Of a stretch of DNA of 52,642 bases, positions 34,957 to 43,855 are shown one piece after another. A model generated the notes under the pieces. The model saw only the letters and a list, made by a program, of their open reading frames with translations. It was not told where the DNA came from and ran no database searches. The position numbers were made by a program, and so were the translations under genes. The stretch's first letter is position 1. Each line of letters starts with the position of its first letter. Origin of the DNA: Spirochaetota bacterium (lineage in GTDB: Bacteria; Spirochaetota; UBA4802; UBA5550); contig JAFGJX010000065.1 of assembly GCA_016928865.1 (NCBI GenBank), positions 1 to 52,642 of the forward strand, written 5' to 3'.

Positions 34957-35714
34957 ATATGATTAAAGTCAAGGGGGTCAGAGTAAAATTCGGTGATAAA
35001 ACCGTCATAGACGGCATCGATCTCCATGTCCCGGAAGGGAAGACCCTCGTCATAATGGGAAAGAACGGGTCGGGAAAATCCACAATCCTGAAAGCTCTAT
35101 CGGGCCTTATCGACTACGAGGGAACTATTGAGATCAAGGGGACCGACATCAGGGAGCTGTATCGTGACAGATACAGTTCCGGCGCTCGAAGCGAGTCGCC
35201 ATTGAGGGTTGCGTATGTCTTCCAGAAGGGAGGGCTTTTCGACTCGATGAATGTGTACGATAATGTGGCCTTTGGCCTCAGACGTCTGGGGCTGGACGAG
35301 GCAAACGTTGAAAAGAGGGTGGCGGATTCCCTCGCGCGGGTCGGATTGAAAGGCAATGACCTGAAGTCGATATCGGAGCTGTCGGGCGGCATGCAGAAAC
35401 GCGTGGGACTTGCCAGGGCGGTCTGCATGGATCCGAATCTTATTTTTTTCGATGATCCCGCCGCCGGCCTTGATCCTATTCTTTCCGACTCAATCGCGGA
35501 CCTGATATGCGAGATCCGGCAGTCCCTGAATGCCACGTCTATAGTCGTAACCCACGACAGCATGGTGGCGCGCAAGGTCGCGGATTCCATCGCCCTCCTG
35601 TATAATGGTAAAATGGTTTATGAGGGCGATTCCGATGGCTTCTTCTCAAAGACAGATCCCTACGCGCGCCAGTTTATCGAGGGGGAGACCGAGGGGCCCA
35701 TTGATATAGTCTGA
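34953..35714 (+). CDS. Mla/Ttg2A-type ABC transporter ATPase
   Basis: A 253-aa ATPase with Walker A GKNGSGKS, signature LSGGMQKRVGLARAV, Walker B LIFFDDPAAGLDP and H-loop VVTHDSM. The sequence after the signature resembles MlaF-type lipid transporters. The residue after the Walker B Asp is Asp instead of the usual catalytic Glu. No MlaE permease or MlaD partner lies nearby. Codons 7-13 (KGVRVKF) lie within the right 17-bp repeat of the island, and the start codon overlaps the rsgA stop; an ATG two codons later is an alternative. Its original 5' end may have been replaced. Confidence 0.88.
   Translation: MNMIKVKGVRVKFGDKTVIDGIDLHVPEGKTLVIMGKNGSGKSTILKALSGLIDYEGTIEIKGTDIRELYRDRYSSGARSESPLRVAYVFQKGGLFDSMNVYDNVAFGLRRLGLDEANVEKRVADSLARVGLKGNDLKSISELSGGMQKRVGLARAVCMDPNLIFFDDPAAGLDPILSDSIADLICEIRQSLNATSIVVTHDSMVARKVADSIALLYNGKMVYEGDSDGFFSKTDPYARQFIEGETEGPIDIV
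34973..34989 (-). repeat. REP-like repeat copy 5, right inverted repeat inside the ATPase gene
   Basis: GGGGGTCAGAGTAAAAT, the exact reverse complement of copy 4. It is read in frame as part of KGVRVKF. Confidence 0.8.
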
Positions 35715-35740
35715 CCCGGAATGCCGTCCGCTTTTTTATC

Positions 35741-35769
35741 TTGACAGCTTTATTTCGAGCTCCTATTTT
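35741..35769 (+). promoter_or_regulatory. promoter of the sugar-nucleotide genes
   Basis: TTGACA (35741-35746), 17-base spacer, TATTTT (35764-35769), 43 bases before the epimerase start. Confidence 0.65.
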
Positions 35770-35811
35770 CACTGCAAATTGCCGTGATGGCGATGTGATG
35801 AGGACACTGCT

Positions 35812-36861
35812 TTGAAAATTCTTGTTACCGGAACTGCTGGTTTTATAGGATTCCATCTGGCCGGGGCTCTTGCCGCGCGCGGGGATGACGTCGTCGGCAT
35901 GGACAACCTGAACAGTTATTATGATGTCGATCTTAAATACGCGCGGCTGGCCGCATCCGGCATTCACAAGGACGGCCTCGGGAAGGGCTCTGTCGTAACG
36001 AGTAAGAAATACCCGAATTACCGATTCGCACTACTCGATCTGCTTGACAGCGAAGAACTTCACAGGATGTTCGAGCGGGAACGGTTTGATGCGGTATGTC
36101 ATCTGGCTGCTCAGGCGGGCGTGCGGTTTTCCATTGAGAATCCCGGAGTGTATATCGATGCTAATGTTACCGGTTTTCTGAATATTCTCGAAGCGTGCCG
36201 CCGCAGCGGCACGGGCCACCTGGTTTTCGCCAGCAGCTCGTCCGTGTACGGGCTTAATGAGAAGATGCCCTTCAGCACGTCCGACAATGCCGATCATCCG
36301 GTGAGCCTGTATGGAGCTACCAAGAAATGCGATGAGCTGATGGCTCATACCTACAGTCACCTCTTCGACATCCCCGCGACAGGCCTGCGCTTTTTTACCG
36401 TGTACGGCCCCTGGGGGCGTCCTGACATGGCCCCGATCCTGTTCGCCCGGTCAATCGCCGGCGGGAAGCCAATCAATGTGTTCAATAATGGCGACATGTC
36501 GCGGGATTTTACCTTTATCGACGACATCGTGGACGGCGTTATACGCGTTATCGACCGGCCGCCCCGTGGGAACCCTTCGTGGAACGGCGCCATCCCTGAT
36601 CCGGCCGGCTCGAAGGCCCCGTATAAAATCTATAATATCGGCCTCGGCGCGCCGGTGAGTCTCCTCGACTTTATTCATGCGCTTGAGGAACGGCTCGGCA
36701 AAAAAGCGGTGAAGAATTTCATGCCCATGCAGCCGGGCGACGTCCTGGCAACGTATGCCGATGTCTCAGACCTCGCGGAAGAGGTTGGATACACTCCTTC
36801 AACAACGCTTGAATCGGGACTGGATCGGTTCGTCAGCTGGTTCCGTGATTACTATGGCTGA
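35812..36861 (+). CDS. NAD-dependent epimerase, UDP-glucuronate 4-epimerase-like
   Basis: A 349-aa extended SDR enzyme. It has the NAD site GTAGFIGFHLAGAL, the catalytic Ser/Tyr/Lys in SSSSVYG and YGATKK, and a FTVYGPWGRPDMAP stretch typical of UDP-glucuronate epimerases (CapI/LpsL type), which interconvert UDP-GlcA and UDP-GalA. The start is TTG, with GATGAGGA upstream and the Rossmann motif placed correctly. It opens a block of polysaccharide genes. Substrate specificity is inferred from similarity only. Confidence 0.9.
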   Translation: MKILVTGTAGFIGFHLAGALAARGDDVVGMDNLNSYYDVDLKYARLAASGIHKDGLGKGSVVTSKKYPNYRFALLDLLDSEELHRMFERERFDAVCHLAAQAGVRFSIENPGVYIDANVTGFLNILEACRRSGTGHLVFASSSSVYGLNEKMPFSTSDNADHPVSLYGATKKCDELMAHTYSHLFDIPATGLRFFTVYGPWGRPDMAPILFARSIAGGKPINVFNNGDMSRDFTFIDDIVDGVIRVIDRPPRGNPSWNGAIPDPAGSKAPYKIYNIGLGAPVSLLDFIHALEERLGKKAVKNFMPMQPGDVLATYADVSDLAEEVGYTPSTTLESGLDRFVSWFRDYYG

Positions 36862-36933
36862 TGACGGGCCATTTTCGGGCCCGAATGCCCGATTTTTACA
36901 GGAGTACCGATGCGGGCCTGCCGATAGAGAAGT

Positions 36934-38082
36934 ATGAACATTCCTTTCCATAAACCGTACATCACCGAGGATGAAATCAACGCTGCTGCCGATATGATGC
37001 GCGCCGGATGGCTCACCGCCGGCGTCACCACCGCGTCATTTGAGCAGGATTTTAAAAGATACATCGGGTGCGCGAACGCGGTATCGGTCAATTCTGCAAC
37101 CGCGGGAATGCACCTCTGCCTCGCCGCCATGGGGCTCAGGGAGCATGACGAGGTGCTCATGCCCGCCATGACCTTCACCGCCACCGCCGAGGTGGTGCGC
37201 TATTTCAATGCATGGCCGGTGCTGGTTGATATAGAGCCTGATACCCATCTGATGGATGTAAACAAAATCGAGGATAAGATCACCGCGCGGACCCGTGCCA
37301 TCATGCCGGTGCATTTCGCCGGCCAGCCGTGCGACATGGACGAGATACTGGAGATCGCCCGCGGTCACGGCCTCGCGGTAATTGAGGATGCGGCTCACTG
37401 CCTCCCCTCATGGTATAAGGGCAGACCGGTCGGCTCCCTCGGGGGCGACGCCTGCTTCAGCTTCTACGCCACCAAGACCATCACCACCGGCGAGGGCGGC
37501 ATGGTATGCACCGACAGCGACGAGCGCGCCGGGCGTATGCGTACCCTCCGACTCCACGGCATCGACCGCGACGCATGGCAGCGCCACAACTCATCACGCT
37601 TCTGGCAGTATGACGTGGTTGAGGCCGGGTACAAGTACAATACCACGGACATAGCCTCCGCGATAGGGATCGAACAGCTGAAGAAGGCGGAGAAGATAGG
37701 GGAGATGCGAAAGAGGATCGCCGGGCGCTATACGGCCGCCTTTGACGGATGTGCCGGTCTGCTGCCGTATCGGGTTAAGCCCGACCGCGTTACCTCCTGG
37801 TACCTGTACCCGCTTGACCTTGATCTCGACGCGCTGTCTATCACCAGGGACAGCTTTATTGAAGAGATGCGCGGCCGCGGCGTGGGAATGAGCGTCCATT
37901 TTATTCCGCTCTATGAATTTACCTATTATAAAAAAATCGGCTACACCGGAGAGGGCCTGGATAATTGCCGGCGTGTTTTCGAGCGAACAATGTCCCTTCC
38001 CATTTTCCCGGCAATGTCGGATGATGAGGTTGACTATGTTATCGAACAGGTGCTTGACCTGGTGAAGAAAAACAGGCGTTGA
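36934..38082 (+). CDS. DegT/DnrJ/EryC1/StrS-family sugar aminotransferase
   Basis: A 382-aa PLP enzyme that transfers an amino group to a keto-sugar nucleotide. The PLP lysine is in SFYATKTITTGEGG, with DAAHCLPSWYKGRPVG and the N-terminal IPFHKPYITEDEI. It would use the keto-sugar made by the CapD/PglF-type dehydratase encoded next, giving a UDP-amino-sugar for glycan synthesis. Length is normal, and the gap to the epimerase gene is 72 bases. Confidence 0.92.
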   Translation: MNIPFHKPYITEDEINAAADMMRAGWLTAGVTTASFEQDFKRYIGCANAVSVNSATAGMHLCLAAMGLREHDEVLMPAMTFTATAEVVRYFNAWPVLVDIEPDTHLMDVNKIEDKITARTRAIMPVHFAGQPCDMDEILEIARGHGLAVIEDAAHCLPSWYKGRPVGSLGGDACFSFYATKTITTGEGGMVCTDSDERAGRMRTLRLHGIDRDAWQRHNSSRFWQYDVVEAGYKYNTTDIASAIGIEQLKKAEKIGEMRKRIAGRYTAAFDGCAGLLPYRVKPDRVTSWYLYPLDLDLDALSITRDSFIEEMRGRGVGMSVHFIPLYEFTYYKKIGYTGEGLDNCRRVFERTMSLPIFPAMSDDEVDYVIEQVLDLVKKNRR

Positions 38083-38130
38083 TATCCCCGCGTAACAGGG
38101 AAGCGAGTGAACAATGGAGATGATCATACT

Positions 38131-40047
38131 ATGAGCGTTTTATATACGGTACGGGGCAAACGCCTCCTGTTCCCGATCATCGATGCGGCGATTATCGGGG
38201 CGTCGTTCGCGCTCTCGTGTGCGGTGCTGGACTGCCCGTTCCCTGGAGCGGGTCTGTGCGAGTCGCTTGCGCGATACTGCCTTCCCCTCGTGATATGTCT
38301 CGTCGGGTCTTGCTATCTTTTCCAGATCTACCGGATCATGTGGTCGTATTCAAACATCCATGACGTGTATCGCCTTCTGCTCGCCTGCGTGTGCGGCTAT
38401 GCCCTTTTCCTGCTGTTTGTGGCTGTTGCGGAGCTGGCATGGAACGTCGCTTTTATTCTGATGATGTTCCTCATGTCGACGCTCCTCGCGGTGTTTTACC
38501 GCGTTCTGCTCAGGGACTATTATCTCCGTCATAAAAGGAACGGCGGAGCGGATGCTTCCCCGGGGGGGATAGACGCCGAGAAGAGGATCCTGGTGATTGG
38601 CGCGGGCGAGGCGGGGCATACCATGCTTTCCGAATATGTCAAGAAGGGGCTGGGGCGGCTCATTGACGGGTTTGCCGATGATGACCCGGCCAAGATTGGC
38701 AGGATCATGAACGGAAAGCTCGTCTTCTGCGATACCGGCGGCGCCAACCGCGTGATCCGTGAACGGGGCATAAACGAGGTGATCATTGCCATGCCGTCGG
38801 TCGGATCGGAAAAGATGAACCGCATTGCCTCTGAAATACGGCGCGAGCATCGCTCGATCCCCATCAAGGTGATGCCCCATCAGCTCGAGCTTGATGAGCG
38901 GAAGCCGCTTTCGATATCGCTCAGGGATATTTCCATAGCTGACCTGATCGGCCGCGAGGAGGTCAGAGTGGACGCGGGGGTGATCGAGAAAAAATATGCC
39001 GGGAAGACCATGCTTATAACCGGCGCGGGTGGGAGCATCGGTTCCGAGATATGCAGGCAGCTCCTGAATTATAACATCAGGAAGCTGGTCGCGGTGGGGC
39101 GCGGCGAATTCTCCATGTACAACCTGATCAGGACCCTGAACGACGATGCCGGATTTCTTGATAACCCGCCGGAAATCGCGTTCCGGATCGCCGATATTAA
39201 GGATTATCGCCTCATGGACGCCATCTTCTCCGAGCACCGGCCGGACATCGTCTTCCACGCCGCAGCGCACAAGCATGTTCCGCTCATGGAGTTCAACGAG
39301 GCGGAAGCGGTGCAGAATAATGTCCAGGGAACGAAGAACCTGCTGGAGCTGTCGCACCGGCACGGGGTCGGCGAGTTCGTCTTTATATCGACGGACAAGG
39401 CCGTGAACCCGACCAGCGTCATGGGCGCTACCAAGCGGATCGCTGAGATACTTGCCAATTACTACCGCGTCAAAAACGGACTTGCCACCACCGTTGTCCG
39501 GTTCGGCAACGTCATCGGCAGCAGGGGTTCGGTTATTCCCCTCTTCATGGAACAGATCGAGCAGGGCGGTCCTGTAACCGTGACCCATCCCGATGTCACG
39601 CGCTATTTCATGAGCATTCCCGAGGCGTCGCTTCTCGTGTTGAACGCGGCTGCCTATTCAGCCGGGGGGGAGCTCTTCGTGCTTGACATGGGGCGGCAGT
39701 ACCGGGTCGCGGAGATCGCGCAGCGGCTTATCGAATTTTACGGATATCGTTCCGATGACCAGATCAGGATCGAATACACGGGCCTCCGGCCGGGCGAGAA
39801 GATGCACGAGGACCTGTTCTACGGCGACGAGTCTCTAACCAGAACGCCCAACGAGAAGATATTTATCCTCGCCGCGGGCGATGACCCGGACCCCGGAATC
39901 GTCGAACCCTTCCTCAGGGACGACCTGCCCGGCATTGTCGGCCGCACATCGGACGAAATCAGGCAGATTATTAAAAAGATCGTGCCGGAATTCGAGCCGG
40001 GCCCGGGCCGCGGAGGTACCGTCTCCAACAAAAAGCTTGTCAGCTGA
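38131..40047 (+). CDS. CapD/PglF/WbpM-type UDP-sugar 4,6-dehydratase, membrane-bound
   Basis: A 638-aa inner-membrane enzyme. Four hydrophobic helices lie in the first 130 residues, then a Rossmann-like CoA-binding-type domain (ILVIGAGEAGHTML), then the SDR catalytic domain with TGAGGSIGSEICRQ, AAAHKHVPLME and STDKAVNPTSVMGATKR. The Met replacing Tyr in the MGATK motif is normal for this subgroup. These enzymes make UDP-4-keto-6-deoxy sugars for the neighbouring aminotransferase. The start is the ATG after GGAGATGATCATACT; a GTG at 38107 is nearly as good. Confidence 0.93.
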   Translation: MSVLYTVRGKRLLFPIIDAAIIGASFALSCAVLDCPFPGAGLCESLARYCLPLVICLVGSCYLFQIYRIMWSYSNIHDVYRLLLACVCGYALFLLFVAVAELAWNVAFILMMFLMSTLLAVFYRVLLRDYYLRHKRNGGADASPGGIDAEKRILVIGAGEAGHTMLSEYVKKGLGRLIDGFADDDPAKIGRIMNGKLVFCDTGGANRVIRERGINEVIIAMPSVGSEKMNRIASEIRREHRSIPIKVMPHQLELDERKPLSISLRDISIADLIGREEVRVDAGVIEKKYAGKTMLITGAGGSIGSEICRQLLNYNIRKLVAVGRGEFSMYNLIRTLNDDAGFLDNPPEIAFRIADIKDYRLMDAIFSEHRPDIVFHAAAHKHVPLMEFNEAEAVQNNVQGTKNLLELSHRHGVGEFVFISTDKAVNPTSVMGATKRIAEILANYYRVKNGLATTVVRFGNVIGSRGSVIPLFMEQIEQGGPVTVTHPDVTRYFMSIPEASLLVLNAAAYSAGGELFVLDMGRQYRVAEIAQRLIEFYGYRSDDQIRIEYTGLRPGEKMHEDLFYGDESLTRTPNEKIFILAAGDDPDPGIVEPFLRDDLPGIVGRTSDEIRQIIKKIVPEFEPGPGRGGTVSNKKLVS

Positions 40048-40088
40048 GGGACTTTCGCGCCTGCAGCCATCCGGCAAGCCTTAAGAGC

Positions 40089-40117
40089 TTGACAATAATC
40101 CCGCCATGCAATACAGC
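40089..40117 (+). promoter_or_regulatory. possible promoter of the glycosyltransferase gene
   Basis: TTGACA (40089-40094), 17-base spacer, TACAGC (40112-40117). The -10 box is weak. Confidence 0.35.
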
Positions 40118-40130
40118 TTATGATGCGCGG

Positions 40131-41117
40131 ATGCGTGATGCCATGAACGATATAAGCCTGTATGAAAGCTCCGAATTCACGAGGGAGGAAGTCCTCCGGA
40201 CCAAGGGCCGGAGAAAGATCGTTGTCGTCTTCTCGACATTTGGCGAACGCGAATCAACGCTGATCCATGACAAGATACGCCTGTTGCGCGACGGGCTGGG
40301 TGATTGCATCGATGGCATCCTGGTGTCGCATCGTCGCGCCGGCACCGCCGAGGAAGAGACCGAGCGCAGGGCGCGCGAGGCATGGGACGGCGCGGAGGTC
40401 CTGGTCTGCAATTCGTTCCAAGTTCCGGACATGGGAGACGAGAAAGGGAAGGGCGCCGACATGCGCCGCGCCCTCTATCACGTGAATACGGCCTGGCGGG
40501 GCGGGGACCCTGGCGGGATCGTCGTGGTCTTTCTCGATGCGGACGTGCTTCCCGAATATTTCGGCATGCATTTTGTACTCGGCCTGAGCGGTGCGGTGCT
40601 CCGGGGACATGATTTCGCCCGCGCGAGCTTCTGGCGCGCCATGGGAAGGATTAAAAAATTCGTTGCCCAGCCGCTCTACTCTGTCATCGAGCATCCCGAC
40701 CTAAAAAATCTTTCCGCTTTTCATTATCCGCTTTCAGGAGAAGCGGCTGGCACGCTTGAGTTCTTCAACAGCGTCCACTTCTGGCAGCGCTATGGCGTAG
40801 AGACGGGCATCAATATCGATACCTGCATGGGGGGGTGGCGCGTGGCGGACGTCAACCTGGGTCTCTATGACCACGCCCATCACGGCGACCTCGATGTCCA
40901 GAAGATGGCCTTTGGGATCATTCGAACCTACCTTCTTCAAATGCGGGATTACGGCATCATCACCCTGGCGGATAACGCCACATTGTCCGACACGTTCAGG
41001 GTATCGTTCATCGACGGCGACGGCGTGCGTCAGCTGATGGAATTTGATCTTGACGAGAAGAAGTACCGGCCGCTGAAGGAGATTCTTGGCTCCCCGGGGG
41101 GCTCGGGGAAAAAATAG
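40131..41117 (+). CDS. GT-A glycosyltransferase similar to glucosyl-3-phosphoglycerate synthase
   Basis: A 328-aa cytosolic glycosyltransferase. The metal-binding DxD is in VVFLDADVLPEYFGMHFVLGLSG, and the later YGVETGINIDTCMGG resembles the acceptor region of GT81/GpgS enzymes. GpgS makes glucosylglycerate precursors, and related proteins work on other glycans, so the product is uncertain. A TTGACA with a weak -10 lies just upstream, within a longer frame that starts TTG; I therefore place the start at the first ATG after it (40143 is an alternative). Confidence 0.78.
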   Translation: MRDAMNDISLYESSEFTREEVLRTKGRRKIVVVFSTFGERESTLIHDKIRLLRDGLGDCIDGILVSHRRAGTAEEETERRAREAWDGAEVLVCNSFQVPDMGDEKGKGADMRRALYHVNTAWRGGDPGGIVVVFLDADVLPEYFGMHFVLGLSGAVLRGHDFARASFWRAMGRIKKFVAQPLYSVIEHPDLKNLSAFHYPLSGEAAGTLEFFNSVHFWQRYGVETGINIDTCMGGWRVADVNLGLYDHAHHGDLDVQKMAFGIIRTYLLQMRDYGIITLADNATLSDTFRVSFIDGDGVRQLMEFDLDEKKYRPLKEILGSPGGSGKK

Positions 41118-41130
41118 AGAGAGGGATTCA

Positions 41131-41721
41131 ATGAGCACGCTTATGCAGATGGCCGGGGATAAGGCCCATGAAAGGACAATAACGATCGCCACGTACCCCG
41201 TCGGCTCCGAACGGGTGATTGTCGAGGGAAGCCTCGTGGACCGCCGGCTCAATGATTACTACCTGATGACCGGCGAGAAACGGCCGGCCGGCGTGATCCA
41301 CCACATGGTGGTCCGCCTCCTTGTGGAGACGATGGAGTTCGGCATAGAAGATGTCGAGGTCGATCTGGTGGCTGTGCCCCGCGTGGAGTGCGCTGAGGTC
41401 CTGGACACGCTTGAGTGCATCAAGGGCGAGAAAATTGTCCGGGGGTTTTCGGGAAGGATGAAAGTCCTGCTGGGAGGAGTCAAGAGCTGCACGCACCTGA
41501 TGACCCTCCTCATCGCCATGGGGCCCGCCGCGCTGCAGGGGATCTTTTCAAGCAGGGCGCGGAAGCCGGCGGACATGACCGCGATGATCGCCGACCCGTC
41601 CCGGGTCAGGTTCTTCCTCAAGACGCTTCTCAATACCTGCCGGGTGTGGCGTGAAGACGGCCCGGCCATGAAACGGCTCAGGGAGACGATTGATGCGTTC
41701 ATGGCGGAGGGTAAGAGATAA
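41131..41721 (+). CDS. DUF2889-family protein
   Basis: A 196-aa soluble protein matching DUF2889. The pattern is ITIATYPVGSERVIVEGSLVDRR, GVIHHMVVRLLV, the VPRVEC stretch, and FSGRMKVLLGGVKSCTHLMTLLIAMGPAALQG. Members are found in several bacterial phyla beside varied enzymes; function unknown. The conserved His pair and Cys-Thr-His suggest a metal or cofactor site, but this is conjecture. The ATG has a GAGAGGG ribosome site, 13 bases after the glycosyltransferase. Confidence 0.85.
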   Translation: MSTLMQMAGDKAHERTITIATYPVGSERVIVEGSLVDRRLNDYYLMTGEKRPAGVIHHMVVRLLVETMEFGIEDVEVDLVAVPRVECAEVLDTLECIKGEKIVRGFSGRMKVLLGGVKSCTHLMTLLIAMGPAALQGIFSSRARKPADMTAMIADPSRVRFFLKTLLNTCRVWREDGPAMKRLRETIDAFMAEGKR

Positions 41722-41740
41722 GCCGGGGCGGAAGAACATG

Positions 41741-43804
41741 CTATTTTTTCCTGACCAGTATCACCGTCAGATCGTCATGCATCTCTTTGGTCCCCAGGTA
41801 CTGAAAGAAATTGCCGATTACGGAGTTCAGCAATTCCTGCGCCGTTTCTCCATGCGCGTCATGGAGGGATTGCATGGTCCGCATTTCGCCGTATTCTTCC
41901 CCGCTCTTGCTGGTTGATTCTGTCAGTGAATCGGTGAAGAGCAGAAGCGTGTCGCCCGATTTTAATTTGAAGACTATCTCCTTGAAACCTACCGCCGTGT
42001 GCGACGTGCGGGTGTCTATGCCCAGAAACGGGCCGCCCACGCGCTCGCCGCTCTTATCGAGGACCTTGCCCGTCTTGTTGATCTCGTTTTTCCTGCAGAT
42101 GATGTCAGGGTGCGCGCAATTGATATACTCGATCTGGTCATCCTTAAAACGGAGAATGACGCCGGTCAGGTAGTTGTCGATCTCCTTGATTTCGGTTATC
42201 AACCGCTCGTTGATCTTGTCGACGACCTCGCCGAGGGGCCTGTCCTTCATATCGAGGAACGTGGCCGATATGATAGATTTGGCCATAAGGGTAAGCAGGC
42301 CCGGCGCTATGCCGTGGCCGGAGACATCGAATATACCCAGGCCGGCGAGGGTCTCATTGTCGATGAAAAAGTCGTAAAAATCGCCCGATACCCCCGACTT
42401 GGGGATGAAGACCATGGCGATGTCGTAGAGCGGGGAGAAGGGCGCGCTTTTCGGCAGGAGCGCCGTCTGCAGGTGGGCGGCCATGCTCATGTCCTTCCGG
42501 TAGATGGCCTGCGCGTCCTCGAGCTCCCGGTTCGTGAATGTCAGCCGCTCGTTGGTCGCTTCAAGCTCTTCCATCGCCGCTTCAACTTCGTCCTTCGCAT
42601 GGGAAAGCTCCCGGGTCCGGTCCTCAACCTTTTCCTCGAGATGCAGGTTGATCTCCGCCAGGTTGTTCTTCAGCGTGTTAACGCGGTCGGCGAGACCGAG
42701 GGAGAAAAGAGAGATCGAAAACAGCGTGCCTATCTGGAAGCCCCACAGCGTGATAAAGTGGTTGGGAAGCAGGCCGAACCTGTTTGCGACCGTGACGATG
42801 ACTCCGGCAAACAGGAAGGACCAGGCGATCGTGTAGAAGACCGCCTCCCGCATTTTCTTCCTGATCAGATTCGCGGCGATGACGGTGACCAGCAGTATCC
42901 CCGGCAAAAAAGCGGCCGCTCCCACCATGATCATGATGTGGTAGGGAAAAAACAGGGACAGGGCCCCGAGGAGGACAATCGTGCCGAGGTATATCCGGAA
43001 TATGTAAATGAAATATTTATGCAGGACCCGCGGATCGATGTATTTTATGGAAAACACGGTCAGGCATGCGTTTTGTAAAAACAGGGAGAAGGGGGTGAGG
43101 TCGTTCATCCAGATCGTGTTTTTCCACAGGTACTGGAAGCCATAGCCGTTGAGCTGGAGCGATCCGAAAATCAATGATATGATGAACGCGGAATATGCAA
43201 GGTAGGCCACGTCTTTCATCCAGATCGCCAGGAGAAGATTGTAGATCATAAGCAGCAGCAGCGCGCCGTAAAAGATCCCGAAGACGGTCTTCTGCGTGTT
43301 GATCTCCGCTATGACGTTTGTAAGCGAACGGATCGTCATCGGAATGTTCATCGTGCTCTGCGTCCGGAAGCGAAGGTAATAGGTGTGCGTCCCGGGATCG
43401 CTGGCAATGCGTATAAGAAAATTATGGTGATTGATGTCGCGCTTGTCAAAAGGGAGTCTGTTCCCGAAGTGTTTGGCCTCGTATCTGTTCCCGCCATTGG
43501 CGGTGTAGATGTCTATGCTGTTCAGGAGTGGGTAGCCGATTTCAAGGAACCATTCTTTCGTGTTCCCTTCCGGGATTGTGACGGTAAACCGGGCCCATAT
43601 AACATCATTGATGAATCCGTAAGCGTCTCTGTCGGTTTGAGCGAATTTCCGCGATGCAAGCGCCTGCTCCAGTGTCACCGTCCCGGCAGGGTCCCGCAGT
43701 ATTTCAAAGGGAACGGTATAGGAATCCTCCTGCCCGAGGGTGAGCGCGGACGCCTGGAGCGGCATGGTGAGAATTGCTAGCAGTAAAACGACGTAATATC
43801 GCAT
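41741..43804 (-). CDS. 7TMR-DISM sensor with SpoIIE/PP2C phosphatase
   Basis: A 687-aa membrane sensor. A signal peptide (about 1-20) leads to a periplasmic 7TMR-DISMED2-type beta domain (about 30-170, including NGGNRYEAKHFGNRLPFDKRD). About seven helices follow (175-390), then a coiled coil (395-455) and a C-terminal SpoIIE phosphatase (about 465-687) with GVSGDFYDFF, IFDVSGHGIAPGLLTL and LLLFTDSLTES carrying the metal Asp residues. It would dephosphorylate a STAS antagonist, such as the one at 21679. It lies on the opposite strand to the sugar genes. Confidence 0.93.
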   Translation of the reverse strand: MRYYVVLLLAILTMPLQASALTLGQEDSYTVPFEILRDPAGTVTLEQALASRKFAQTDRDAYGFINDVIWARFTVTIPEGNTKEWFLEIGYPLLNSIDIYTANGGNRYEAKHFGNRLPFDKRDINHHNFLIRIASDPGTHTYYLRFRTQSTMNIPMTIRSLTNVIAEINTQKTVFGIFYGALLLLMIYNLLLAIWMKDVAYLAYSAFIISLIFGSLQLNGYGFQYLWKNTIWMNDLTPFSLFLQNACLTVFSIKYIDPRVLHKYFIYIFRIYLGTIVLLGALSLFFPYHIMIMVGAAAFLPGILLVTVIAANLIRKKMREAVFYTIAWSFLFAGVIVTVANRFGLLPNHFITLWGFQIGTLFSISLFSLGLADRVNTLKNNLAEINLHLEEKVEDRTRELSHAKDEVEAAMEELEATNERLTFTNRELEDAQAIYRKDMSMAAHLQTALLPKSAPFSPLYDIAMVFIPKSGVSGDFYDFFIDNETLAGLGIFDVSGHGIAPGLLTLMAKSIISATFLDMKDRPLGEVVDKINERLITEIKEIDNYLTGVILRFKDDQIEYINCAHPDIICRKNEINKTGKVLDKSGERVGGPFLGIDTRTSHTAVGFKEIVFKLKSGDTLLLFTDSLTESTSKSGEEYGEMRTMQSLHDAHGETAQELLNSVIGNFFQYLGTKEMHDDLTVILVRKK

Positions 43805-43820
43805 GGTGCGGATTATGATA

Positions 43821-43842
43821 GCCGCCCCGCGAACGGGGCGGC
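43821..43842. terminator. GC-rich hairpin with UUCG loop between ech and SpoIIE genes
   Basis: GCCGCCCCG (43821-43829), 4-base loop, CGGGGCGGC (43834-43842). Read on the minus strand the loop is TTCG closed by C-G, a very stable RNA tetraloop. No T tract follows. Confidence 0.55.
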
Positions 43843-43855
43843 TTCCTCCAAAAAA

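Larger units (their letters stand above)
33978..34989 (+). mobile_element. rsgA-bearing segment bounded by perfect 17-bp inverted repeats
   Basis: ATTTTACTCTGACCCCC at 33978-33994 and its exact reverse complement GGGGGTCAGAGTAAAAT at 34973-34989 enclose rsgA and the first codons of the ABC ATPase gene. The repeat is the same as that beside the RAYT gene. The rsgA DNA is about 50% G+C in lines I counted, against about 65% in the ATPase gene. This suggests insertion or rearrangement by RAYT-type mobility, but target duplications were not found. Confidence 0.45.

Noticed and set aside
36862..36933. Terminator between epimerase and aminotransferase genes
   Set aside because: Only a 6-bp stem (TCGGGC/GCCCGA) followed by T's was visible; too weak, and the genes look co-transcribed.
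41999..43078. Long plus-strand open frames opposite the SpoIIE gene
   Set aside because: They are antisense shadows of a gene with clear domains, and the translations have no recognisable pattern.
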